From contig JAKSYS010000737.1 of the NCBI GenBank assembly GCA_022925895.1, forward strand, positions 1 to 29,113: 29,113 nucleotides of DNA, in the 5' to 3' direction. This DNA comes from Fragilaria crotonensis (Eukaryota; Bacillariophyta; Fragilariophyceae; Fragilariales; Fragilariaceae). Under the pieces are notes generated by a model that was given only the letters and a program-made list of their open reading frames with translations, did no database searches and was not told the DNA's origin. The translations under genes and the position numbers were made by a program. Positions 1 to 11,339 of the stretch are shown in pieces (positions within the stretch are counted from its first letter, which is position 1; every line of letters begins with the position of its first letter).

Positions 1-431
1 CACATCAAAAAGCAAGACCTGAATTCGTGTCACATATCCCTATTTTTGTTTGGATTTATACGAATTAAATTATGCATAGATCCGTACAAAATAATGCCAC
101 ATTATTGTTCACGTACTAGTTTTTTTCGTATTCCCTTTTGTATGCACATGTTCCGAAGTTCAGAATTCGAATCCAACAAAATACTCTTTGATACACCTGA
201 GTTCTAATTGATAGATTCCGGTAAAATTTAGAATACGGAATCCTGGGTTTCTTCTCACGAAACAACGTAATCTAATCAGGCGTATTCCTGATCTTTCGTC
301 TCTAGTTAATCCTTAATTTTGCATTTCATATTGCTTTACTTAGCACCGCCTGATTATGTTGTATTGTACTGTCCATTTATGAGTTGTGTGTGGTAAATAT
401 CTGCATCTTAATCAATATTAAACTAATCACA
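1..431. other. AT-rich non-coding stretch
   Basis: I see no supportable gene here. The stretch is AT-rich, and its short open frames show no coding character. It lies 3' of the minus-strand orphan gene and presumably holds its 3' untranslated region. Confidence 0.5.
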
Positions 432-625
432 TTATAAAGGCACAATGCCGTCTGGATTTTCATTTGTGCACAGCACGGTGTCAATACATCCCATATCATC
501 TCGTGGCATCGCTTTGCGCTTACGGTTGTTTGCACGTCGTGATTTGGTTTCACAACACGTTGGCGCTCAAAACACATTCAGCAATTGATTATTAAACATC
601 ACTCCATGCGAAATCCTGTCTTCTT
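432..625 (-). pseudogene. Frame-shifted 3' continuation of the orphan gene
   Basis: Directly after the in-frame TGA at 626-628, the neighbouring minus-strand frame continues with VKEDRISHGVMFNNQLLNVF. A second TGA follows, then a very basic stretch (RRANNRKRKAM), and the frame closes at a TAA at 432-434. The join from ...GWTEDGMNKFNDLSIQ to VKEDR looks natural for this family, in which a GWT-E-G--RFN-L segment is normally followed by V-EDR. I infer a one-base deletion near 626-630 and a possible CGA-to-TGA change inside this tail. The basic patch could be a nuclear localisation signal. If the TGA at 626 is the real stop, this is simply 3' UTR. Confidence 0.45.
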
Positions 626-1842
626 TCACTGAATCGAGAGATCATTAAACTTATTCATGCCATCTTCAGTCCATCCAATTCCAGCTACACCATTAGTATC
701 GTTGCGTTGTTTTCGTGACAATGTATATTTTGGTGCCTAACATTACAACAAGTGTTAGTTTTGTTGCATGCTTGCGTTACTGTCACGCAACAAACCAAAA
801 CTTACCACGATAGCGGGGACCGGAACAGCAACAGCATTAACATGTGCTTGAATCTGTAACAATGTATCGGCCATATTTTTAGCAATGTGTCAGCACGGCA
901 ATCAAACAAATTCAAAACATTGCACTGTATCGTCATACCTTTGATTGTTCCAATGCCAATTCAGACATCCATGTCGCTGTGTAGTTAAGTAAAACAAGAA
1001 GCATGAAAGCTTCGTCGCTTAGCGAAAACACATACTCATTGAAAACCCCAGAATCTGAACGACAATAACTCATCATGTTAGCCTTGTCATTCCAATTACT
1101 GTGTCCAACAATGCAAGGCGCATAGATATCAATTAAATGCACATAATGAACCAAATTGTCTCGCATTGCTAACATGTAGTCCATATCGGCATTCTGACCA
1201 TTGTTAACTTTGAAGTGCGGAATCTTACCACACATGCCATCTGATTTGTGACAATAAAACAAACGTTAGTCATTTGCTTGCACTCGAGCAATTAATAATA
1301 TTTCACTTACCTCTGAATCTTAAGCGCATGTTTTTGATGACATTGTTGCGACGATCTGTGTGAGAACAAACAACAAGTTTACGCATGTCTGCCCACCAGT
1401 ATTCATCGACGTCTTCTTTCGCCACATTGCAATTAGCAACAATCATCGAACAAACCGTGCCACGTCGTAAATCATATAAACCATGCAAGTCTTTTTTGAA
1501 AAACTTGAGACGACTGAACAACTTTGTTTTAACACACTCTTTCACCATCATGCGTTGCGATGCAATTGTGTTTTGAAGCTGCATGTTAAGCGGTACAAGA
1601 TGTGGAGGAACAATTGCAATATTTTCAGGCATTGACGCACGCTCTAATACTCTGCCTTCTAGCATTGCTGGCATGGGAGAATAACCACTCATGATTGGCG
1701 TTACTTGCTGCTGTGGTTGATGATATACGTTTTGATCACTTTGCACGGCATCGGCAACTGCGCAATGTTTTCGTCCCGACATACAACATGTTTTTTGTAA
1801 GTATCGAAGGAAGTTCATCATCCAAAACGGATGATGGGTCAA
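626..1842 (-). CDS. Uncharacterised multicopy diatom-family protein, four exons
   Basis: Four exons join in one frame: 1842-1311, 1240-939, 853-806 and 736-626. They give about 330 residues. Introns are 70, 85 and 69 bp, all GT...AG (donors GTAAGT, GTATGA, GTAAGT; acceptors ATCAG, TACAG, GTTAG), with phases 1, 0 and 0. Frame is kept across all three joins, which is strong evidence for a once-functional gene. Conserved-looking parts are FSRLKFFKKDLHGLYDLR followed by a WWADMRKLV---R-NNVI helix in exon 1, SLSDEAFMLLVLLNY in exon 2, and GWTEDGMNKFNDL in exon 4. I recall this block order from a repetitive, unnamed diatom protein family but cannot assign a function. There is no transmembrane segment or enzyme motif. 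The start is uncertain: the ATG at 1842 opens the frame, but an acceptor-like TTTCAG just before an ATG near 1868 hints at another upstream exon or a frameshift. Confidence 0.6.
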
Positions 1843-3520
1843 GTTGACCGCGATGATGCATTCCGTTCATCTGAAACAAATCAGTCAAATGTTTGTATTT
1901 TGAACTTTGTGTTTTATGAACTCATTTTTGTTCAGCGTGCTATACGTCTTCGTCATTCCACGATTAATGCAAACTTATTCAAACGTTGATCATTGAGCTT
2001 CATGAAGAAAAATAATGGGTGCCAACATGTGGTTCGTTGCATGTATAAATGTAACACGAAACACTTGTTAAATTTAAAACAAAAAATACTACTTACTACG
2101 ATTCATTTGAAAATCAAACCTGCCGCGCATACTTTATTTTTAAACATTGTTTCCCGCATTAAAAATGTCAGTAATAAATTAATAGCATTGTTAACTGGTA
2201 CCCTGCTATTACAAAACTAAAAATTTGATAAACGTACTGCCGCTGTATCTAACGTAAAGGATACGCGACCCACCCGATTCAACGCTACTTCCGTGATGGT
2301 AATCCAGTAGTTTGCATCAAACGTTTGCACTTCTTTTTCGAGTTCTTACGTACTATACTTCAGCAGGTACTTGGACCGGACTGGAATACGACTGTATTGT
2401 TCTTACGCCTTACTTTGATTGCTTTCGTTTTCGCTAATGCGTGATCAAGACGTGTTTATTGTTAACCAATTTAGTGTGACTCATGTGGGCCTCTGCAGAT
2501 GCGTCATCACTTCATCACGATGGTATGTAAAAATTGCTGTACCCGTCGTTCCATATGTTGACGGTTGTTGTATATAATTATGAGCTTTTGTGTGATTGCT
2601 CGTTGTTCTATTGCTTTTTTTGCGCGTAGAAAATGGCCTTAAACATCCTCATTCCGCATTTGCCATCGTTGTTGCCACTGCGTTTATATCACTGTATCTA
2701 CCTTTTTTTCTGCAATTGTGTTCCGGTGCATCGATATTTGGTGTGCTTACGATGTCGATGGTAATACTCGTCTTGTAGGCGTGCCTTTGAATATACGTTG
2801 CCATCCAATTTGATTCTGCTGCTTGTTGCCGGCATCGACCCATGCGGACCTTGCTAGTTAATGCACCACAAAACCTGCGTTTGTGTGAAGGTGGCATCAA
2901 CCTTCTCGGGACTTAATCCGTTAAATCAATGTTAAAAGACGTTAAACGACCGTTATGCGTCGAACTCATTTTTGTACACAACTCCATCCAGTGTCAGATC
3001 CTCAAGTGAACTGACACTCTTCCATTCACTCTTTTCTCAATTCTTCACCAAATTCGTTTCTGTAAGTAACATCCCATCCTCTTATGTCATGAGATGAATC
3101 TGTGAGAGTTTTGGCTTTGAAGATAACAAGGTTGTTGTTCTTTTGAATGGATGAGATCAGGAATTTTGGTGTGTTGTTGCAGGGTAACCCGGATGTACAA
3201 AAACTCTACATCCACGTATTTTCTACGGCATCGTTGTACCAGGACTGTTGTTTTTGTACAGTGAATGCTTACTGGTAGTACGCGCCAAACTCACGTGGCT
3301 TCTACTGCATGGTGGTAGGAGCACTGTGTATGCGCTTTTTCCTTCGACAGTAGGTACTCTTTTTCACCGTACTTGCTCCACTGATCAAGATCTTGCTGTT
3401 TTGCCACCAAAACCGAACTGCTTTGCTGCATCACAATCGAAATAAGTAATTTACTCACTCCAATTTTGATCTGTTTTGTCAGTTTTACATTCATCAACTT
3501 CACCAGGCAAGCATTGTCAT
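1843..3520. other. Stretch with no supportable gene
   Basis: Only short frames without recognisable motifs are present. A minus-strand frame at 2649-2900 (83 codons, with GRCRQQAAESNWMATYIQ) looks slightly protein-like. It could be a lost upstream exon or TE relic, but nothing confirms that. The stretch is AT-rich with many short T and A runs. Confidence 0.4.
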
Positions 3521-3708
3521 CGCAATTGATTGATAATATTGTTCAGTTGCTGCATCAGCTCAAGTTTTGTGTGTGGACATCAGTCACCTGCGAGGATCTT
3601 GCTCAAAGAGTAGGTGCCTACATCGCCTGCCTACTGGTAAAGCCCACATTACTTGGTTGGTGCAGTAGTCCTTTGTTCAGCAAAGGACCGTTCAAGAAAT
3701 TGGACGTC
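3521..3708 (+). repeat. Direct repeat copy A (about 190 bp)
   Basis: This stretch matches the one at 3768-3961 with an offset of about 254 bp. Shared landmarks in order are GCAATT...ATTGTT, TTTTGTGTG, ATCAGTCACCTGCGAGGATC, GGTAAAGCCCACATTACTTG and the hairpin GTCCTTTG-TTCAG-CAAAGGAC. The copies differ by scattered substitutions and small indels, so the duplication is not recent. Copy A has two extra bases (TA) just before the hairpin. Neither strand keeps a convincing open frame through both copies. Confidence 0.85.
3668..3688. other. Perfect hairpin, 8 bp stem (copy A)
   Basis: GTCCTTTG, loop TTCAG, then CAAAGGAC form a perfect 8 bp stem with a 5-base loop. The identical hairpin occurs in copy B, although flanking bases have diverged. 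Confidence 0.7.
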
Positions 3709-3767
3709 TGATACATTGTTGTTGATTGATTTGAGCGAAGTGTTGTTTGGCACAATTGTTGCAAGGA

Positions 3768-3961
3768 CGCAATTATTGTTCCTGTTTCCTTGCTTCTCTC
3801 TGTTGCTGCACCAGCCCGAGTTTTGTGTGGATATCAGTCACCTGCGAGGATCTTGCTCGAAAGAGTAGTGTTTACACGCCGTGCCTTACTGGTAAAGCCC
3901 ACATTACTTGGTTGGTGCAGTCCTTTGTTCAGCAAAGGACCGTTCAAGCCATTGGGCGTCA
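3768..3961 (+). repeat. Direct repeat copy B (about 190 bp)
   Basis: Second copy of the repeat at 3521-3708. The most strongly conserved parts are ATCAGTCACCTGCGAGGATC and the 3' block from GGTAAAGCCCACATTACTTG through the hairpin to ACCGTTCAAG and the closing GCGTC. About 60 bp of unrelated sequence separates the two copies, so they form a spaced tandem pair and not an array. Confidence 0.85.
3920..3940. other. Perfect hairpin, 8 bp stem (copy B)
   Basis: Same 8 bp stem (GTCCTTTG/CAAAGGAC) and TTCAG loop as at 3668-3688. Both arms and loop are unchanged between copies despite divergence around them. Confidence 0.7.
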
Positions 3962-4012
3962 TTGAAGTTTGTAACGCCTCTGATTGAGATCATACAATTG
4001 TAAATTTTTATC

Positions 4013-4669
4013 ATGAGTGGAAAAGATTTGACGAGTGAAATGCTCCGTGAATCAAAAGTAGCTGATTCCGCGGCAGCATCAGAAACAGTCACCAATGCTG
4101 AGACAACAGTCATGATTGGTACGATGGAAAAACCGCAGTTTGAATTCATCGTCATCAGAGGCAAATGTCAGAGCTGAGACAAGCCAAATTCTTCCTGGTG
4201 AATGGATAGCGGTGATGCAGATTTGGCAGCTTCCGCGATTGGCCTTGTCGAATCTTGCAAGTGCCAATCCCATGCAAGGACTTGAGGTTATGGCCAAGGC
4301 AGCTGGTAAGGCAGTAATTCACAAAGCTTCAACTCTCTGGAGGTTATCACCAAACTTATTGAAGGAGACGCTGATGTTGTGGTTCCTGTTCCAGGCACCC
4401 CACAAAAAGTTTCAACATTAGCTTCGGTGCATACGTTTGACGGAATTAATGAGTTGGCTGACAACTTAATCATGGACAGAAGCGCGTATAATTACTGCGA
4501 TATCCGCAGTTGGAGGTTGGCTTTGTGGAACAGAACTTACCTCCATTCCGTGAATTGGTTCAAAGACTTTCGGTTTGCGGAGGCTATATTCAAGCCTGAG
4601 ACATTGGCAATAAAATGTGGCATTTTCGCCATGTTCTCTTGGGAAGCAGTGGAAAACATTGTTGAATAG
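4013..4669 (+). pseudogene. Frame-broken plus-strand coding relic, unknown family
   Basis: The ATG at 4013 opens a 54-codon frame (MSGKDLTSEMLRESKVAD...). It stops at a TGA, but acceptable protein-like sequence continues in the other plus frames. One has SSSEANVRAETSQILPGE and ANPMQGLEVMAKAAGKAVIH. The next runs from VITKLIEGDADVVVPVPG through ASVHTFDGINELADNLIMD to the TAG at 4667-4669. Switching frames near 4150 and 4345 would give one continuous protein of roughly 200 residues, which is how a decayed gene looks. I do not recognise the family. It runs opposite to the transposase relic next to it, so it may be that element's accessory gene or an unrelated remnant. Chance open frames remain possible. 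Confidence 0.3.
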
Positions 4670-4847
4670 CTCCAGAACTCTTAACTTGCGCCGACAATTT
4701 TACAACGAGATTTTCCATCCTTCCGTCAATGGAAGAACAAATTGATCGGGCCCATGAAACAAGATATCACAATCATGATTCAGCTTCGGTTGGCAAAAGG
4801 GTGTTCTTCCAAATCCCTGATTATATGTCACGTCCCTGATCACAGTG

Positions 4848-6559
4848 TCAGCTGTTACTTTTCAATTGCATCGCGATCCAAACGATCATGGAGCAATGTC
4901 GGTATTTGTGTCTTTCTTGGGAGTGACGCACCATTTGACAGCACATCCACCCTCGGTGAGTATTGTGAAACCGAATTGCAAGGGCGTCCAACGCCGCCAA
5001 CTGGCTGGGAGGGACATTTTCAAGAATCAAGAACGTGACCATTTCGATCATGCCTTTACGAAATGCATGCATGGTTTCAACCGGTGTTGCACCATATATT
5101 CCACGAATTGGGTCAGCCATTGGAATGCTATCAAAGACATTATTCAAACGATGTTGTGACCATCGTTTTCGAGTTGCCACGTTGGGATCACGCGCAATGG
5201 CTGAAATGGCTTGGGCTGAAAGCATAGAACATTGGACCTCAGCAGGATTATCCAAATTTTCATGATCAACATCACACGCACGACTATGTCGTTGAATGCC
5301 TGCTCCGTGTGACCCAAATCGACCACACAACATGTCACCTTCTTGCATGTCTTGAATGACATAAAGAATACAAGTGATGACATCCACTTGCATGATTCCC
5401 TGTGGACCAATTGGCAATGATACATTCATTAAATAGGGACCGGCCGAAGTAAATGAACTCAACACTGCATCCAACTGGGCATGATAGTTTCGCACATTGT
5501 CGCCTTGTTTCATGTTGGTTTGATTTTGTGCGGATGATAATTTTGCTTTTGGAAGGAAGCCATGATATCCCCAGGCCTGGAGCTTACGACAAAACTCCTC
5601 TTTAAAATAGCCGCGCGAACATGTATGGTTTCAGTGAAAATCGGGCATTACCTGTCACATGTGCGGTCAATCCATTGAATAATGGGAACAAATAATTGTC
5701 GTGCCGGATTCGTTATCATTCGTTGATATGCATCGCGATAAACACTCCCAGAAATCGCATCTCCAAGTCTTCCATCAGGGCTCTGATATGGTTTCAAGGG
5801 ATTGTTCAAATCAATCAATAGATTTTCAGAAGTCATGATGGACGGGTTTTGCAACAAGTTGAGTAATTGCGGTGCAAATTCATAAGCGATGACATCGCAC
5901 GGTGGTCCGTGCGGCACCTCCACAGTGACAACCGCAGGTAACAGCCTCTTTGCGTTTGTCACAGATTGAAACAGAACATCCACATTTTTTAATCGCGATT
6001 GCCCACCGACGGGATAAAATGAGTACCCATCTGCTTGGGCATGTCTGGCCCATTTTAGGACCGATTCAAACGCATAATCAGGCGCATTCATGTCATCCAA
6101 TATCTTTAACAATGAAATGGTCCATTTTTGATCCGTAGAAAACATAAATTGTGATGCGGCAACTGTATCATGACGTGTCGGACATTCAGGTATATCATTG
6201 GGTTCGTCCACAAGAATTTGAATGTCATTTATATCATCAAACGGTGATTCCGTCATATGAATGACGGATGGCAACAATGCTGGCAGTGCGTGCAACGACG
6301 ATGGAGCTGAACGATTGTACAAGTCATTTACCACTTCGCAACGCAAATGCTTGGGACGTTTGGTACTTGTAAAGACGCTTTCATCAAAGGTTGCGTCAAC
6401 GCGACATTGCGCAACTGGTGTTGTGGTTGTTGAATGGCCGCGACGGAGAAAAGCTAAACATGTCGGTGACCGCTGAAAATGGATTGTGAATGCCTTTTCT
6501 GTTGTGAACAGTTTGTGACGGCTCATGCAATGCGGGTTGTAACATACAAATCCTGACAT
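4848..6559 (-). pseudogene. Plavaka/CACTA-like (CMC superfamily) transposase relic
   Basis: The first frame (6559-5648, 303 codons) begins with a Cys/His-rich putative zinc finger (CYNPHC...H...H). It then has a transposase-like body ending in ARQLFVPIIQWIDRT. The sequence then changes frame: GNARFSLKPYMFARLF follows in another frame near 5645-5590, then KEEFCRKLQAWGYHGFLP near 5590-5540. The last frame (5513-4848, 221 codons) carries YVIQDMQEGDMLCGRFGSHG, the Cys-His segment QRHSRACDVDHENLDNP, and GIYGATPVETMHAFRKGMIE, the block that matches the LHQLIKG-like helix of Plavaka/CACTA transposases. Sense drops away after about 4965. At least two frameshifts (near 5650 and 5590) make it non-functional. 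Family assignment rests on block order and is moderately sure; that it is a dead DNA transposon is more secure. I could not identify terminal inverted repeats. Confidence 0.6.
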
Positions 6560-7055
6560 GTTTTGAGAGTGATTGAATTGTTTATGTTGTGAGGGATAAT
6601 AAACGTGGTGTTTGCGTCACTGCGTGTTTGCAAGTGGTGTGTCATCAAACGGCTGCTTTCACAACACTGGCTAACAATATCAACAAAATTCATGGACAAC
6701 CAATGAAAACTGGTCATGCATACTGACAAACAGGGATGACGTGTTTGAGCGCACACATAAGGAAGAAACACAAATCTCATTTATCCGTATTGACTTCAGA
6801 AATACCAACTCAAATGTCAATCCGAATCCTTAGACGTGATTTGGTACTCATTAGTACATAGGTTGAGAAGCACATAGAACGACTAATTTGAATTAATAGA
6901 CAAACACGTATATTAACGTGTACGGATGTATGAGCTTGTGGAAAAATATGGAAACAAAATTGTGGTTATGTACTAAAATCGGCTAAATATCTACCTTTTT
7001 AAGTTTGTACGAACTTGAGCATTCGTAAGTACTGCATTATTTCGATTTTTGGCCC
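6560..7055. other. AT-rich stretch without genes
   Basis: Nothing recognisable. A minus-strand 85-codon frame at 6523-6780 overlaps the start of the transposase relic in another frame and has no motif. This may include the 5' non-coding end of the dead transposon. Confidence 0.45.
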
Positions 7056-7790
7056 TTAGATGAACAGTGAAGGCCGAGAAATAAATTTCTGTCTCATCGT
7101 CGCTGCAGCCTCTACTGTTGAAGTTTTCATCAGCATGACTAACTTGTCACTCTCCTCATTGTCAATTGCAAAACCTAAGTCATTTGCCATCTCTGCAATG
7201 AAATTTGAATCCAACGACGATTCATTGTCTGAGAGCCGTTCGCTAGTACTGTTGTCACTCCCGTCAGAATCACTTATGCTCCTCTGACTTTCGGATTCCT
7301 CAGAATCATCGCAAGAATCGTTTTCAGAAGCTTGTTCTTTGTTCATCACGTGATCATTCTCTTGCAATTCGCACAAGCCAGTGAAACCATTCTTGACAGC
7401 TGTCATTTCTCATCTCGACTTGGCTTCTGCTAACTTTCCTCATGTCTTCATCGATGGATTTCATGTCCGATTCAACTCGGCAGATCTGCAGCATTAGCTA
7501 CCTTGTCGGAATTTCTTTCAAAGCTTGTCATCACATGTGATGAGTTGCTCACAAATGCATCGTTGATATCAGTTGCAAACCGTGTTGTCATTGCCAACAG
7601 GAGCTCTTGGACGTTTGTTGAGAAAGAAGTCGCTGCCTTTTCTATCGAGTCAGAGCCTGGTCGGCATTTCTGTTTGGCATATTTTGCGAGCAAACTTTTT
7701 GAATCTTGCTCGTCATCGTGAAGGTCCGAACCTCTGATGACGAATCGTTGTTTCCAGGAGGACTCACATTTTGTGTTCCCTTCGACAATT
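7056..7790 (-). pseudogene. Possible acidic, Ser-rich protein relic
   Basis: The minus strand holds frames that could be one broken gene: MGELSKGTQNVSPPGNN from about 7797, an Ala/Ser-rich helix-like piece (KAATSFSTNVQELLLAMTTR) at 7693-7472, and a strongly acidic, Ser-rich 116-codon frame at 7406-7056 (SDSDGSDNSTSERLSDNESS, then IAEMANDLGFAI). No known domain is visible, and the frames are separated by stops or shifts. Acidic Ser-rich low-complexity sequence can arise by chance, so this is tentative. Confidence 0.25.
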
Positions 7791-10700
7791 CCCCCATGTT
7801 TCCTCTTATACGTCTGTTGGTCGACGTATGGCGCGGAGTCGTTCGAGGACTACACCATGTGACAGTTCATGTCCTCCGAAGTCAGATACTACAAGGATTT
7901 AAGAGAGACCATTGTCCAAAAGTATGGTGACTCCTTGTGCCAGGATTTGTTTATCCACTGTTGTAAGCTGTTCTCCACATCTTGCCTATAATGGGGCTCT
8001 GGTCCCCTTGAGAGATCACATCATCTCTGATACCAGTTTATTGAATTGATAGTAATGCCCCTGGCAAATCTGGAGCTTCTGTAACTTGGCTGGTCGCTTG
8101 CTTGTGATGTCCTGAAGCAGATGAACAAGCAAGACAACACTCTTAGAATATATGATGCGTCGTCACCTTGCCTTGATTCTTTCTGTGTTCCTCCTCCCCT
8201 TTAGAACCTGACTGATGTGGTTTACCAGATACAAACAAGTGGCTAGCTTAAATGCTTATCACTGCATGAAAATACACAGTGAGTAGATCACATCTTACTA
8301 CTAGAGGAGCTTAGGGCTTGCAGTCAAGGTTGCTGTATTTGAGCATGCTGATATCAGCCAGTTTGTGGCAGCAGCAGGCACCCGACTCGCAATCAAAACT
8401 TGACGTGCACTGAATTCTATTGAAGTGCTGGTCTGAGTGTCCAAGCACACTTTCAAAGCTTATATGGCTGTCTAAGAAGAATGTGCATCTCTAGCTCACT
8501 TCAATGCTGGAGGATACCAATGAAATGTATTGTAACAATGGCCCACTCAAGTTGTTGGAGTGGCTTTGAAGGAATGGCTGACTCCCACCAATTAATCAAG
8601 GTCCAAAACCATGGGGACTGCCTTGTATCGAAATCACCTGCAACACAAACTTGTCAGTTCTTATTCTATATTTTGGTTAAGGCATGTTGAATGGCATCAT
8701 CTCTTATGGAAATAGAGGTGAATCATCTAGTTGTCAAACACTGACGATCCTTTGCAAAATATGCTTTTTTTATGCAGGCGTCAAGGGGCAAATGTGAAAA
8801 TGGATGCTTAAGGTCAAACTTATGACTGACTTGCTGACACCTTGCATGCAACTGCGTGATCTTCTTCCAAGTAGTGAGCACTCACGCTTGTTGGGGATGC
8901 AGGAATGAGAACAAGAGGACCACGATCGTCCAGCCATCGATGAAGTACTATACGTACGAATACCGGAGAACGGTATGCAATTCTCTTGGCAATGGCGTTC
9001 TTTGTCGGTGTTATGCGGCGCGTAGTTTGTGGTGTTCGTTGGACAGTGTCATGGCAATGCTTTTGATATGATAGACCTTGCACCTCTATACCCTTACAAT
9101 CAATGACAGGCTGCTAGAGTGCAATTGAGGTAATTAAGATTCAAAGCAGAAGTTGTGAGGAGCACTGCTCCAATTAAACTATCCAGTATTGGGTACTACC
9201 AGCCATGTATACTCCAGCCAGAGTATGCATGGATAGAAAGTATGTAGTATCCATACACGTAGCTTGTATCACAGTACATTGCTTCAAATGTTTATTGTGG
9301 TATGAAGACGCCGTGACAAATAGCACAGTACTCAAATTACAGCCATCCATAGGAGAAAGATGCACCAACACACTCCCCCATTGTATGCAGTGGCTGGTAG
9401 TGCAAAACAATGAGCAAACCCGAGTGCATCCACACCATATCAGCCGCAAACTAAACATCAAGCGGGATCGAGCCTAAGAAATCACTCAGAGTTACACTGT
9501 GTCGGCATTCGGCTTGATCGGCCTTCGCAATGTCCGTCGCGGGGGCTGCACTCATCTTTCATCAGATGTAAGGACCTCCCTTCTCGGTGTTGTTGATCGC
9601 GTCGCAGAAATGACACAGGGCTTGATGTTTGCAAAGGCACTCATATTTTGGACTCCTGCTGTTCTCCTAGTAACAGTATTGATTTTTGAGTGATTCATCG
9701 ATTGTGCAGGCAAGATTGCAAATGAATTCCGCATCCATCCCTGCATTGAGTAAAGGACGGAAAAGCTGCTTCTTAAGTCATGCCAGCCAGAGCCAGAAGT
9801 ACGGCTTTTCTCCACCTGTTTGCACTGCGGTCGGTATCCTTTGGATTTTCAGGAACAGTATTGTTGGATAACAGTACAGTACTGTGTACACGCACGAGCA
9901 CTGAATGCACTGATAAATTGGACCTCAAATGGACCGGCTTTAAGTGTCAAGGGAGATGCATGGGAGCATGGGTGTTTTGTTGATGGAGACTGCATGCCTC
10001 TGCTTGGATGCTAGGGGAAAACGTAAATGACATTCCCAGCAACTTGCTCCTCTCCATGACAACGGCATCACTAGCCAACTGACTGTGGACGACAAGCATT
10101 GCCCCCTCTAACACCATGATGTCTGGCTGGACCCTTAATAGGACAGTGCGTGACCTTGTGAATCAGTGGAGAGTCATAGGTGAAATTTGATTCTGAACAT
10201 ACTATTGGAAACAAGACGGCTCTGTAGTTGAGTTCTGGCATAGACATCATGGTTTAGATTGGACTCATTTGAAGCTGGCAGAGTGGGAATGAGTGATGTA
10301 TTATCTTTTGTTCCAACCCATAAGTTTGAAATCAGTTTGAAATGTGATAGAATAGACAGATTGCATCTAAGAATACATATAGGATGAAAGGAATGTAGAT
10401 ATTGTAGTGACATGCATGTGTAATTGCGGAACGAATCACATTTTGAAGATACACACACCCCCACAAGATTCTGGAAAGTTTCTTTGTCTAAGTCTTGACA
10501 TTGCCTTTCATCAAGAATATCTGTCTTGTTACGAATGAGGCGACATCAAACAAACATAATCAGGACCCTGATTCAAGCATGAAGATTTGTTTGAGCATGT
10601 TGCCTGCCTCTGCATCAGCAATTGCGGCATGATTGAATTTACATACTAGATCCTTTCATGTTGACGGAGAAAGTGTGCAATCGTCGACCCTCTCACTGCT

Positions 10701-11339
10701 GGAATTTACAGCATGGAAAGGTCGCGGCCATTGCCTGTGGGGGGCATACAATGCTCTCAAACCCAATACTGTACATGTCTCCGACAGTTCTTTACAGCAT
10801 GTGAGCAGGGGTCGATGAAGTTTTAACTATAGTGGCTTCTGCATTTGTAACTAAATGCTACAGGACCCGTGTGGTTGGTTACTGGCACTGCAAACTGCAA
10901 TTCTCAGTAACAAGTCACCGGGAAGTAGTATTTTATTATTATTACTATAGAATTTTGTAGGTAACTTCAATCATAATGCAGATGGTACAGGTGGTGCCGT
11001 AGCATAGTCCACAATACAGTACCACTCCAGCCAGTACCTGCTTGCATTACCAGCGTTCGAGCAACCGAAACACTTCATGTGCAGCCCACAGCTCACAACA
11101 ACTACAACCTACTTGTTGCTAAATAGTAATGGTGAGTTGAGAATTTTTACTTCTGATAGGGATTCTATTGTTCATAACTTGCTACTTTTCGTAGAAGATA
11201 TCAGAGTCTTCTTCATCTTCACTAATAACATCCACATTCAAATTACTCGTGTTGTCAATCTTGTTCCACCAGGTCTGTTGATTATGGCACTAGTTGATTG
11301 CCCCATAACTCTTCCCAATGTTTGAACTTCTCACTCACT
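7791..11339. other. Long stretch with no recognised gene
   Basis: About 3.5 kb on both strands with only short frames of at most about 96 codons, none with motifs I can place. The frames at 8820-9083, 9174-9461 and 9552-9815 (minus) and 9205-9477 (plus) lack supporting features. The sequence has the moderate-AT, CA/TG-rich texture of the TE relics nearby, so heavily decayed transposons are plausible here. I saw no tRNA or rRNA. Confidence 0.4.

Noticed and set aside
8330-8660. Possible copia RNase H remnant on the plus strand
   Set aside because: A few words such as a FVAAAGT-like stretch look suggestive, but catalytic residues and neighbouring blocks could not be placed.
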